A stretch of 26,330 nucleotides of DNA from assembly GCA_964347835.1 (NCBI GenBank), contig CAYFZR010000039.1, forward strand, positions 1-26,330. The letters run 5' to 3'. The stretch comes from CAYFZR01 sp964347835 [NCBI: uncultured archaeon]. GTDB taxonomy: Archaea > CAYFZR01. The notes beneath the pieces are model-generated. The model was not told where the DNA came from. It did no database searches and saw nothing but the letters and a program-made list of their open reading frames with translations. The translations under genes were made by a program, and so were the position numbers. The stretch's first letter is position 1. Every line of letters begins with the position of its first letter. This document shows, one piece after another, positions 14,145-21,166 of the stretch.

Positions 14145-15194
14145 ATGAAGAATAAAAGGCTGATCTTTTTTATGCTGCTAGTAGCGTTTCTGATAGTCGT
14201 AGCATATAGTGCGGTCATTTCTAGCGCTACGTATAAAGAGCTACAAGCGATGAAGAAACCTCGTTATGATGTTGGGGAACACAAAGGTGCTGAATTATGT
14301 GCCGGTTGTCACCAGGAAATATACGACCAGTGGCTCCAAAATTCAGTCCACGCAGTAGCAAACACCAACCCGCGTTTTCGCGATTATAAAGACTTATTTA
14401 CCGGTAGTTTCATACTCAATACCATGTTTGGTGAGGAATTTTGCTATGCCTGCCACGGCAGCAAGGAGAATTACGAAGGAGTGAACTGCGAGATCTGCCA
14501 TGGAACAATGATTCAGGACGTACCCATTATGGAAACTCATGAGAAGAAATTCAAACCGGGACGTGAGAATCTGAAAAAGCCGGATTTCTGTGCCAAATGC
14601 CATGAATTTCCAGATGCTATGACACCATACAGCGATTGGCAAAGGAGCGAGGCCGCCAAAAAGGGCCTTACATGCCAAGGATGTCACATGAAGCCACGAG
14701 AAGGCGAGATTCTTTATCACGGCTTTGATAGCATTTCACGCTCACGCAATGTTACTAAATATCGTGATGACTTGGAGATCAAGGATATTAACCTCGATTT
14801 CCCTCAATTTAGTTTAGCGATAGAAAACCGTGTAATTAGTCACGGTGTTCCAGAGAGCGGTCCCTCACGCATCCTTGTTCTGGAAATATCATTCTTGGAT
14901 TCGGAAGGTGCCGAGGTTCATAAAATCGTCCAAACCTTTGCGAAGTACTATGAGCTAATGCCAATAGTAGGCATTCTCCCCTGGACACTTATAGAAAACA
15001 CCCAGCTTCAAAGCGGCGAGGTACGCCCGTTGAACTTTACGCTTCCTTCTTCCTTGGAAGGTCAAATCAGTAAGGCGGTGCTCACATTGCGATTTTACGA
15101 TGTTTCAGATGAGCACGCAGGCGACCTTAATAAGGCAAACTGGATCAGCGATCCAATTTTAGAGGAGGAGGTCAGCTTTAGGAATAATAAATAA
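14145..15194 (+). CDS. Membrane-anchored pentahaem c-type cytochrome (cytochrome c554-like)
   Basis: This 349-residue exported protein has an N-terminal signal/anchor helix (residues 5-25) and five CxxCH haem sites: 52-56, 100-104, 115-119, 149-153 and 177-181. The spacing is of the cytochrome c554/hydroxylamine-oxidoreductase-related type (PF13435-like). Residues 210-349 form a haem-free beta-rich domain. It probably carries electrons on the outer face of the membrane; the donor and acceptor are not in the window. The SD GGAGGT is eight bases from the ATG. Codon use and GC are higher than in neighbouring native genes. The last 48 bases include the first copy of the 33-bp repeat. Confidence 0.85.
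   Translation: MKNKRLIFFMLLVAFLIVVAYSAVISSATYKELQAMKKPRYDVGEHKGAELCAGCHQEIYDQWLQNSVHAVANTNPRFRDYKDLFTGSFILNTMFGEEFCYACHGSKENYEGVNCEICHGTMIQDVPIMETHEKKFKPGRENLKKPDFCAKCHEFPDAMTPYSDWQRSEAAKKGLTCQGCHMKPREGEILYHGFDSISRSRNVTKYRDDLEIKDINLDFPQFSLAIENRVISHGVPESGPSRILVLEISFLDSEGAEVHKIVQTFAKYYELMPIVGILPWTLIENTQLQSGEVRPLNFTLPSSLEGQISKAVLTLRFYDVSDEHAGDLNKANWISDPILEEEVSFRNNK
15147..15179 (+). repeat. 33-bp direct repeat, copy 1 (cytochrome 3' end)
   Basis: A perfect 33-base match to 15589-15621. It starts AGCGATCCAATTTTAG, contains GAGGAGGAGG and ends GTCAGCTTT. In this copy it encodes part of the cytochrome C-terminus (S-D-P-I-L-E-E-E-V-S-F). A match this long is not expected by chance in 26 kb. Confidence 0.9.
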
Positions 15195-15209
15195 AAAGAG
15201 GCATTTCAA

Positions 15210-15581
15210 ATGAAAGAAGAAGAGAAAAGTAGACGATTTAGCGATTGGAGGCCGAGCGACCGGGGCGATGCCATAGGATGGGCAATCGGTTTCATTTGGG
15301 CTGCGCTGGTACTACTGGCGCAGACCACGAATTTCGCATCGAACTTCAGCTGGTGGGATGGCTGGGCTGTTTTCTTCACCGGGGCCGGGGTTATAGCGTT
15401 ACTTGCAAATGTTATTCGTCAGTTTATACCAGAGTATCCAAGTCCGTCCGTGTGGGACCTGATTTTCGTAGTTATCCTGCTGGGCATCGGCTTGGGCGAT
15501 TATGTAGTCTGGTTCTGGATACTGGCGCTGTTCGCCATCGGGATCATAATATTGTTAGGTGCGTGGCGTGGTTCTAAGTAG
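15210..15581 (+). CDS. Small integral membrane protein bracketed by the 33-bp repeats
   Basis: This 123-residue protein begins with a charged cytosolic stretch (MKEEEKSRRFSDWRPSDRGD) followed by three to four hydrophobic segments (about 22-42, 51-66, 83-101 and 102-119) rich in Trp and Gly. The function is unknown; it resembles small bacterial membrane proteins of unassigned family. It lies 15 bases behind the cytochrome and ends seven bases before the second 33-bp repeat. Its base composition is clearly more GC-rich than the average of the window, so recent acquisition is likely. The spacer before the ATG offers only an AAAGAGG-type SD. Confidence 0.65.
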   Translation: MKEEEKSRRFSDWRPSDRGDAIGWAIGFIWAALVLLAQTTNFASNFSWWDGWAVFFTGAGVIALLANVIRQFIPEYPSPSVWDLIFVVILLGIGLGDYVVWFWILALFAIGIIILLGAWRGSK

Positions 15582-15588
15582 CTGCTCG

Positions 15589-15621
15589 AGCGATCCAATT
15601 TTAGAGGAGGAGGTCAGCTTT
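15589..15621 (+). repeat. 33-bp direct repeat, copy 2 (upstream of the squalene/phytoene synthase-like gene)
   Basis: Second perfect copy of 15147-15179. Here the GAGGAGGAGG would be an ideal SD, but the codon where a start is expected reads TTT (15620-15622). In the frame of the synthase the repeat contains a TAG at 15602-15604. Confidence 0.9.
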
Positions 15622-15757
15622 TAACCAAAACACAAATAATTTAGACTTTGCCCGAAACTTCGATTTCCACCAGATTCTTACTAACCCGATACTGGATATT
15701 GCTGCTCGCTTCTGGGAGGATGAACGATACGGCGCTTTCAAAATCTGCTACAGATCC

Positions 15758-16558
15758 ATGCGGGTTATTGATGATTTAATTGACGACAGGAAAGCCACCG
15801 GCAACAATCTATCGGAAGTTGAAAAACAGCAACTTACCTCGGTAGTTAACGATTGGGTTGAGACAGCCAATAGGGCTATACAATACGGCTCACTTCAAAA
15901 ACAACTAGTTGAAACCAGAGAAAGATTCCAAATCCCCCTGTGGCCCTGGCAAATGTTCTCAAAATCGATGATTTATGATATAAACCATGACGGCTTTAGA
16001 ACTTTTTCGGATTTTCTTAGGTACTCTGAGGGAGCTGCGATCGCTCCGGGATATATTTTTATGCATTTGTGCGGAGCCGTCAAAGAGGATGGACGCTATC
16101 GTCCGCCTCAGTTTGACATAAGAAAGGCAGCCAGCCCAATAGCCCTTTTTTGTCATCTGGTTCATGTCATTCGAGATTTCCAAAAAGACCAGAACAGCAA
16201 TTTAAATTACTTTGCCGACGATCTGCTGGCTGAAAACGGGCTGAATTTTTCGATGCTAAAAGAGATAGCCGCTGGTGGTGAGATAAATCCCGGGTTCCGC
16301 AACCTGATGGAGAAATATTACAACTTCGCCGAATATTACCGGCATAAAGCCAGACGAACGATTGATAAAACAAGCACATACTTGGAACCGCAGTATCAAC
16401 TCAGTCTTGAAATTATCTACAGTTTGTATCTCCAAATCTTTGAACGAATCGATGTTCTCAACGGCAGGTTTACCACTGAAGAGCTAAATCCCTCACCAGA
16501 AGAGGTTGAGGACAGAATAAATCTGACCTTTTCTTCCTTTGAATCCAAGACAAAATAG
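15758..16558 (+). CDS. Squalene/phytoene synthase-like prenyltransferase, N-terminus uncertain
   Basis: This protein belongs to the trans-isoprenyl diphosphate condensing (SQS/PSY, PF00494) family, which joins two prenyl diphosphates head to head. The first Asp-rich motif is VIDDLIDD (residues 3-10) and the second is HVIRDFQKD (about 141-149). From the first ATG at 15758 it has 266 residues. However, the same frame stays open upstream to 15605 and encodes family-like sequence (ARNFDFHQIL, RFWEDERYGAFKICYRS), so the true N-terminus should be about 45 residues earlier. No ATG, GTG or TTG exists there. The product may be truncated, start at a non-standard codon, or be a new pseudogene. The first motif lies close to the apparent start. 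Confidence 0.75.
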   Translation: MRVIDDLIDDRKATGNNLSEVEKQQLTSVVNDWVETANRAIQYGSLQKQLVETRERFQIPLWPWQMFSKSMIYDINHDGFRTFSDFLRYSEGAAIAPGYIFMHLCGAVKEDGRYRPPQFDIRKAASPIALFCHLVHVIRDFQKDQNSNLNYFADDLLAENGLNFSMLKEIAAGGEINPGFRNLMEKYYNFAEYYRHKARRTIDKTSTYLEPQYQLSLEIIYSLYLQIFERIDVLNGRFTTEELNPSPEEVEDRINLTFSSFESKTK

Positions 16559-16654
16559 AGGAATAGATATTTATATGAAAAAAATCAAACAAAAAGGACT
16601 CCTATCCAATATTTGACTTCCGAATTTTACTAATTATTGAAAGGAGGTGTAGGA

Positions 16655-16951
16655 ATGAAACTCGTAGAAGATAATTTGCCCGAAGTAAGAGAAAAATGGA
16701 GAAATTTCGCCGCAGAAGTTTTTAAGGAAGGTTTACTGTCTGTTAAAACAAAAGAACTTATGGCTATCGCTTTATCCATCGCTGTTAGGTGTGAGCCCTG
16801 CCTTAAGACACATACTACACGAGCATTGAAGGCTGGCGCAACCGTAGAGGAAATCGCGGAGGCAGTTTCGGTAGCCATGGTGATGGATGGTGGACCGGCT
16901 CTTGCTTGGAGTACAATGGTTGGAAATCTGTTGGAAGAGTTGAAGGAGTGA
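16655..16951 (+). CDS. AhpD-like carboxymuconolactone decarboxylase family protein
   Basis: This 98-residue protein has the CMD/AhpD fold and the active-site pattern C-E-P-C-x-x-x-H (RCEPCLKTHT), with the usual downstream stretch AGATVEEIAEAVSVAMVMDGGPA. Such small proteins act as alkylhydroperoxidase-like thiol oxidoreductases or remain uncharacterised. A longer frame begins at TTG 16637, but the SD GGAGGTG (16643-16649) points to the ATG at 16655. A TATA-like ATATTTATATG (about 16566-16576) lies upstream of an 80-base region. The gene stands alone. Confidence 0.8.
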   Translation: MKLVEDNLPEVREKWRNFAAEVFKEGLLSVKTKELMAIALSIAVRCEPCLKTHTTRALKAGATVEEIAEAVSVAMVMDGGPALAWSTMVGNLLEELKE

Positions 16952-17015
16952 ATTGAGGGCTTTTAGAGGTAGCAACCAATGGAGCGAAACCGGTATCTTG
17001 TCTTCTACAAGAATT

Positions 17016-17402
17016 TCAAATAGTCAGCAAGTAAATAGTAATTAACGCCTGAATTATCGATACAATTAGCGTTGCTGTCAGAATAAACAATGAAATTGGC
17101 GCTTTAAATTCATTTCTACCTCTTCTAATAAAAAACATGTGGATTGAAAAGGCAAATATGCCGGAAAAACTTAAAACTAATGAAATTACCAAACCGGCGA
17201 AAGCATGCTGAAAGACTAAAATCAATCCGTATAAGACCAAAAATATAATGGGGAAATGTATTATCAGGAATCCACTAATGCCGCCCGGTAATTTAAACAA
17301 GTCCCACTCTTTCCAATAAGCCGAATCCATCTCATGGGTTATTAATAATACAGAATTGATTAGGTAAATCCAAAATAAGATATCAAACATGATTTTATTC
17401 AT
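17016..17402 (-). CDS. Four-helix membrane protein, DUF6713-like
   Basis: This 128-residue protein has four hydrophobic helices. The first is followed by ITHEMDSAYWKEWDLFKLPG, a motif I associate with the DUF6713 family of small membrane proteins of unknown function. The His-Glu and Asp of that motif near a membrane edge could be functional. A weak GGAG lies before the ATG, 20 bases after the AlkD stop on the same strand, so it may be the distal gene of the arsenate-reductase/AlkD operon. Family recognition is from memory of the motif only. Confidence 0.6.
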   Translation of the reverse strand: MNKIMFDILFWIYLINSVLLITHEMDSAYWKEWDLFKLPGGISGFLIIHFPIIFLVLYGLILVFQHAFAGLVISLVLSFSGIFAFSIHMFFIRRGRNEFKAPISLFILTATLIVSIIQALITIYLLTI

Positions 17403-17422
17403 CTCCTATTTTTAAATGTTTT

Positions 17423-18151
17423 TTAACTCCCGCTGGCTTTTTCCTCTTCTTCACCAAAAGTTCTCTCAATCCAGCCTCCTTCCAACCTCTTTTCAATCTT
17501 TTCACTGGTCAATTCTCGAATCGCATCAGAAGCAATCCATTTAGCACTTCTTGAATCCATTTTTTGTATCTCCTTGGCAGTTTCAATAGCTTTCCTGTTT
17601 AAATTGAGGTTTCGCTTTCCAATCTGCCTTAACGCCCAATTAACCGCTTTCTTAACATAGTTTCTGTTGTCTGTAGCTTCTCTCTTTATAATGGGAAAGA
17701 ACAACTCAAATTGTCTATCATTCGCTTTCTTGTCACTAACAGCTAAACTAGCCATTAGTACGAACCCAGCTCTTTTGACGAATTCTTCCTCTCTGTGACT
17801 CCATTCAACGGCTTTTTGATATGCGAATTTAGTCTTCACAAAGAGGTTCTTACAGCATTGGTCGCAAATCTCCCAGTAGTCAAAGTCTTTTACCCATCTT
17901 TCCATTTGCTCCTCAGTAACCATCCTCGAATCATCGATCAGACTTGCAAGTATCATGGTTTCACGGATATTCGATGCCCAGAGTTTTAAGGCGAGATCGT
18001 GGTTTATTCCTATTTCCTTAGCAATCTTTCTTAAGTTTGGGATTGACACGCCGTAGGCGTTCTCCGGAGTGATCCCGTATCTTGCCATACCCGATAACGC
18101 CTCTGGATTAGACAGAGATTTCAGTTGTTTGAGAATTTCTTCATATTGCAT
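17423..18151 (-). CDS. DNA alkylation repair (AlkD/HEAT-like) protein
   Basis: This 242-residue all-helical protein matches the AlkD-like family (PF08713) of DNA glycosylases that excise alkylated bases: YGITPENAYGVSIPNLRKIA near the N-terminus, WASNIRETMILASLIDD, WEICDQCCKNL and RNYVKKAVNWALRQIGKRN. The start overlaps the arsenate reductase end by 11 bases with SD GGTGGAG. The last ~18 residues (GGWIERTFGEEEEKASGS) are beyond the usual domain end and include a seven-residue match to the C-terminus of the arsenate reductase, encoded by a 22-bp direct repeat. The tail was therefore probably added by recombination. Confidence 0.85.
   Translation of the reverse strand: MQYEEILKQLKSLSNPEALSGMARYGITPENAYGVSIPNLRKIAKEIGINHDLALKLWASNIRETMILASLIDDSRMVTEEQMERWVKDFDYWEICDQCCKNLFVKTKFAYQKAVEWSHREEEFVKRAGFVLMASLAVSDKKANDRQFELFFPIIKREATDNRNYVKKAVNWALRQIGKRNLNLNRKAIETAKEIQKMDSRSAKWIASDAIRELTSEKIEKRLEGGWIERTFGEEEEKASGS
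17452..17473 (-). repeat. 22-bp direct repeat, copy 1 (AlkD 3' end)
   Basis: A perfect 22-base copy of 18158-18179, encoding WIERTFG on the minus strand in the same phase in both genes. The minus strand starts TGGATTGAGAGAAC and ends TTTTGGTG. Confidence 0.9.
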
Positions 18152-18575
18152 TTACTCCACCAAAAGTTCTCTCAATCCAACTTCTGATTTCGTCTCTCAC
18201 GCGCCTAAAAACAGCCATCTTTTCTTCTTCTCTTCCATTAAACTCAGAAGGATCATAAAAACCTTTGTGAAGGTATTTTTTCCCTCCCGGAAAAAAAGGA
18301 CAAGCCTCTTTCGCATGATCACAAACCGTAATCACGCATTCAAATTTCATCCCACGAAATTCTTCCACACTCTTTGAGAGGTGCGTTGAAATATCAATAC
18401 CGATTTCCTCCATTACCTTAATGGCATAAAGATTAACGCTTGAGGGTTCTGATCCAGCACTATATGCCTCATAATGGTCTCCGTAAAGAGCCCTTAACAA
18501 TCCTTCTGCCATCTGAGACCGAGCCGAATTATGCGTACAGATAAACAAGACTCTTTTCTTTTCATTAACTTGCAT
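18141..18575 (-). CDS. arsC: Arsenate reductase, thioredoxin-coupled low-molecular-weight phosphatase type
   Basis: This 144-residue protein has the P-loop C13-THNSA-R19 of LMW phosphatase-type ArsC and the two resolving cysteines Cys85 and Cys92. The Cys13-Cys85-Cys92 spacing (72 and 7) equals that of Bacillus ArsC (10-82-89), so reduction of arsenate to arsenite through an intramolecular disulfide relay, recharged by thioredoxin, is likely. No ArsB, Acr3 or ArsR is nearby. The ATG lies four bases after the stop of the 161-residue gene, so the two are coupled. The last residues WIERTFGGVNAI contain the 22-bp repeat. Confidence 0.88.
   Translation of the reverse strand: MQVNEKKRVLFICTHNSARSQMAEGLLRALYGDHYEAYSAGSEPSSVNLYAIKVMEEIGIDISTHLSKSVEEFRGMKFECVITVCDHAKEACPFFPGGKKYLHKGFYDPSEFNGREEEKMAVFRRVRDEIRSWIERTFGGVNAI
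18158..18179 (-). repeat. 22-bp direct repeat, copy 2 (arsC 3' end)
   Basis: Perfect match to 17452-17473. The two copies bracket almost the entire AlkD coding region. Confidence 0.9.
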
Positions 18576-18579
18576 TTTT

Positions 18580-19065
18580 TTAAATCATTGCCAAGATAAC
18601 GGTATAATTTTTGCCGTAATACTTCGCGCAACTCGGGCATGTAGTATAGAAGAAGTACATTTTTTTGATTTCTTTGCCTTTTGATTCGACATAATCCTTC
18701 ATTTCTTTAGCCCACTTGCCAGCATTTTTGTATGATCCTTCAAAAACTTTGGTCAGAAAGGTTCCGGATATTTTCTGCATCTCTGCTCCGGGCACCTCCT
18801 TGCTAACCGCGATGTAGATATCAGCGCCCCAAAGAGATTCTTCATCAGAAAGCATAAGCGGTTCAGGAGCAAGAGCACCTGCTGCCATAATCTTTTCCAT
18901 ATTTTTTACAATAACTTTCCCGAAGTTCAGCGGGATGTGTAAAAAGCTCCTGACTTTGTCTTTAATAAATAATTCATCCTGCCAAGTTATTTCTTTTTCA
19001 TCCCAAGGCTCAGGATTAAATCTTGGGCAACAACCCGTTTCTGATTCCTCATAGAGTTTTTCCAT
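18580..19065 (-). CDS. Conserved 161-residue protein of unknown function
   Basis: The protein opens with GCCPRFNPEPWDEKEITWQD, continues with VRSFLHIPLNFG and ends with a CPSC thiol pair in YFFYTTCPSCAKYYGKNY. I associate this pattern with a widespread bacterial and archaeal family usually called only hydrolase or hypothetical. No catalytic function can be stated. The paired cysteines could bind zinc or be redox active. SD AAGGAGGT precedes the ATG by eight bases. It is the first gene of an operon with arsC, alkD and possibly the membrane protein at 17016. Confidence 0.65.
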   Translation of the reverse strand: MEKLYEESETGCCPRFNPEPWDEKEITWQDELFIKDKVRSFLHIPLNFGKVIVKNMEKIMAAGALAPEPLMLSDEESLWGADIYIAVSKEVPGAEMQKISGTFLTKVFEGSYKNAGKWAKEMKDYVESKGKEIKKMYFFYTTCPSCAKYYGKNYTVILAMI

Positions 19066-19123
19066 AACTATTACCTCCTTTCTTTGATAATTTAGATTTT
19101 TAATTTTTTAGATTTCTTGAGGT

Positions 19124-19702
19124 TCAACTCGAACCAAAAATATCTTTTCGTTTTCTCAACTTTAAATAATAGTTCTTTCGCTCAGCAATTCCATCCAATA
19201 TTGAATGGAGAACTTTAGATTTGCCTTTAATTTCTAAACCAGTAGAATCCTTCTTCGCTTTATTCAATGCCTTTTTCAATTCTCCAATCTCTAAGACCGT
19301 TGCGGCAATGCAATAATAGTTTTTTGAACGCCCTTCATTGAAATCTTTTAGCATTTCTTTGAGTAATTGCTCTCTAATTTTCTGTACATTTTCAAACTCA
19401 CTAACTCCTTTCTTCTGAATAAAGGCAATATCATCTTCGAGTTTTTGGTAACATTTGAATGTATCGCGCCGTTTGCTAAACTCTCTATGCTTTCTCCACC
19501 TTTCGCAGGTCTCATTTTCTTCGCATTGCCAGCAAAACTCAATTCCTTTTTTCTTTACTGCACAAGTGATAAAAGGGCAACCAACAGCCATTCTATATTC
19601 GCTTTTACACCCTCCACATTTGCTTTTGCCTTCTGTATGATAACGCGGACATAGTCTGCAAGAAAGACCGCAGATCCCAATTTCAGGGTATTTGATTTCC
19701 AT
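19124..19702 (-). CDS. DUF3795 cysteine-rich protein
   Basis: This 192-residue protein has the DUF3795 pattern in its first 65 residues: GICGLSCRLCPRY, SKCGGCKSEY, GCPFITCAVKKKG and FCWQCEENETC, about ten cysteines that can bind two zinc ions. The remainder is charged and helical. DUF3795 proteins are common in anaerobic bacteria and archaea, without known function. A TTG at 19720 would give six more residues, but the ATG at 19702 is preferred because a TATA-like TTATTTAAAG (minus strand, about 19729-19738) lies some 30 bases upstream, giving a near-leaderless message. Confidence 0.75.
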   Translation of the reverse strand: MEIKYPEIGICGLSCRLCPRYHTEGKSKCGGCKSEYRMAVGCPFITCAVKKKGIEFCWQCEENETCERWRKHREFSKRRDTFKCYQKLEDDIAFIQKKGVSEFENVQKIREQLLKEMLKDFNEGRSKNYYCIAATVLEIGELKKALNKAKKDSTGLEIKGKSKVLHSILDGIAERKNYYLKLRKRKDIFGSS

Positions 19703-19779
19703 GGTAATTCTTTTTGTCAAATTTCCATCTTTAAATAACTTTTTGTTTCAACGCGGGTGTTGTATGAATTTTCCGAAAT

Positions 19780-20595
19780 TCATTTCAGTAATTTCTTTAT
19801 TGAAGCTACTTCATCGGGAAAATTCTTGATTAATCTATTCTTCTTCAAATTCTCTTTTATTATCCATAAAGTATCTTTTTCTCGTGGATCTATAAGTTGA
19901 TACATATATTCAAAGCCTTCCTTTGGAATTGCGCAAATAACAACGCTTAAAGAATAGCCTAATCCTTTTTTCAACATTTTGAACTCCTTGGACTTACGAT
20001 CTTGAGCAGTGATTATCTGGTCAAAGATCTTTTTGTGCAACTCTAAAGCCAATCTTGCAGTTTCCTTATTTCTCAACAAGGCAGGTTCAGCCACTCCTGC
20101 TGCCACTGCTCTCATCTCAAGCCAATTGCCCTTTAAAATCCAGCCTTCTAATTCTTTCAAAGTCCTTTGGCTTTGTTTTTCCATCAATCTTTGAATGCCC
20201 ATAGCCACAGATTCTCTTATTCTCCATCTTGGATCATTTGACAATTTTTTTAAGCAGGACAATGTTTTAGGAAAAAAAACTGATGAGACTGAACCAATAG
20301 ACCCTATAGCACAAGCACCACAAAAAGGGAGAAATTCCATTGGATTGTTTACCGGCGCCTCATCAGGAGAAAACTCAATCAATTTTAGACATAAGTTCCA
20401 CAGTCTATCTGGATCTTTTTCAAAAAAATCCTCAACTACTTCAGCAAATGCTTTGGCCAATTCTAAATTTGCTCTACGTCCGGGAAGATTGCTATTTGAA
20501 ACAAGATATACAATGATCTTTTCCTCATCACCTGTTTTGAGAAATTCATCGAAGAATTTGGTTAAATCTTGTTTGTGTTTTTCTTTCTTCCTCAT
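19780..20595 (-). CDS. HEAT-repeat protein
   Basis: This 271-residue all-helical protein has repeated amphipathic helix pairs. A HEAT-like unit is clear in SNDPRWRIRESVAMGIQRLM, followed by GNWLEMRAVAAGVAEP, a pattern shared with AlkD/AlkC-like DNA-repair relatives and other HEAT-repeat scaffolds. No catalytic residues can be picked out. The start ATG lies 11 bases after the predicted transcription start from the shared TATA element at 20627-20636. The neighbouring GNAT gene is divergent. It could bind protein or DNA. Confidence 0.7.
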   Translation of the reverse strand: MRKKEKHKQDLTKFFDEFLKTGDEEKIIVYLVSNSNLPGRRANLELAKAFAEVVEDFFEKDPDRLWNLCLKLIEFSPDEAPVNNPMEFLPFCGACAIGSIGSVSSVFFPKTLSCLKKLSNDPRWRIRESVAMGIQRLMEKQSQRTLKELEGWILKGNWLEMRAVAAGVAEPALLRNKETARLALELHKKIFDQIITAQDRKSKEFKMLKKGLGYSLSVVICAIPKEGFEYMYQLIDPREKDTLWIIKENLKKNRLIKNFPDEVASIKKLLK

Positions 20596-20626
20596 TTTAA
20601 CTTCATCTATTATAGTTTAATACAAA

Positions 20627-20636
20627 TTTTATATAC
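20627..20636. promoter_or_regulatory. Shared TATA element of the divergent HEAT and GNAT genes
   Basis: TTTTATATAC reads as a TATA box on both strands (GTATATAAAA on the minus strand). With 25-26 base spacing it gives roughly 11-12 base leaders for both ATGs (20595 and 20668). Confidence 0.55.
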
Positions 20637-20667
20637 TTAAGAAATAATTGAAATAATTCTGGTTTAA

Positions 20668-21105
20668 ATGAAAGATCTAAAAATAAGATTAATTAGAAAC
20701 AAGAAAGAATTGGAACAGGTTTTTAGAATACGCGAAATTGTTTTCATTAGAGGTCAAAAAGTTCCAAGACAGAGAGAAAGAGACGGATTTGATAGAAGTG
20801 CAAAACATGTAATAGTTTTTTACAGAAAAAATCCAATAGGTTGTGCGAGAATTAGATTTATTGGCGAAAAAGCAAAGTTGGAAAGAATAGCGTTATTAAA
20901 AAGATATAGAAATAAGGGGTTCGGAAAAATTCTGATGGATTATTTAATTAATTATTGTAGAAAAAAAGAGGTCAAAGAGATTTTTTTGTACTCCCAATAT
21001 TATATTAAGGATTTTTATGAGAAATGCGGGTTTATACCAAGAGGGAAAACATTTGTGGATGCAGGTATAGAGCATATAGAAATGTATCTAAAATGCCAGC
21101 CATGA
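20668..21105 (+). CDS. GNAT-family N-acetyltransferase (ElaA-like)
   Basis: This 145-residue protein has the GNAT fold. The first strand-helix (LIRNKKELEQVFRIREIVF) matches ElaA-type proteins, and the acetyl-CoA loop RYRNKGFGK (residues 79-87) follows strand 4 (LERIALL). A late FYEKCGFIPRG motif closes the fold. It transfers an acetyl group to an amine; the acceptor is unknown. There is no SD, and the message is short-leadered from the divergent TATA box. Its AT-rich codon use is typical of the window. Confidence 0.85.
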   Translation: MKDLKIRLIRNKKELEQVFRIREIVFIRGQKVPRQRERDGFDRSAKHVIVFYRKNPIGCARIRFIGEKAKLERIALLKRYRNKGFGKILMDYLINYCRKKEVKEIFLYSQYYIKDFYEKCGFIPRGKTFVDAGIEHIEMYLKCQP

Positions 21106-21121
21106 TTTCCTCAACCCAAAC

Positions 21122-21129
21122 ATATAAAA
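21122..21129 (+). promoter_or_regulatory. TATA box of the PqqD-like gene
   Basis: ATATAAAA is centred at 21125, predicting a start near 21151. The transcript would begin with AGGAGGAGGTG, an SD with an ATT six bases later. Confidence 0.6.
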
Positions 21130-21166
21130 AGGGCACTTACCCAGAAATGAAGGAGGAGGTGTAAGT

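Noticed and set aside
15245-15577. Plus-strand 110-codon frame within the membrane protein gene
   Set aside because: The frame of 15210-15581 shows proper membrane helices; this is a shadow caused by GC-rich sequence.
16637-16654. TTG start for the AhpD-like protein
   Set aside because: It would place the SD GGAGGTG inside the coding region; the ATG at 16655 has correct spacing.
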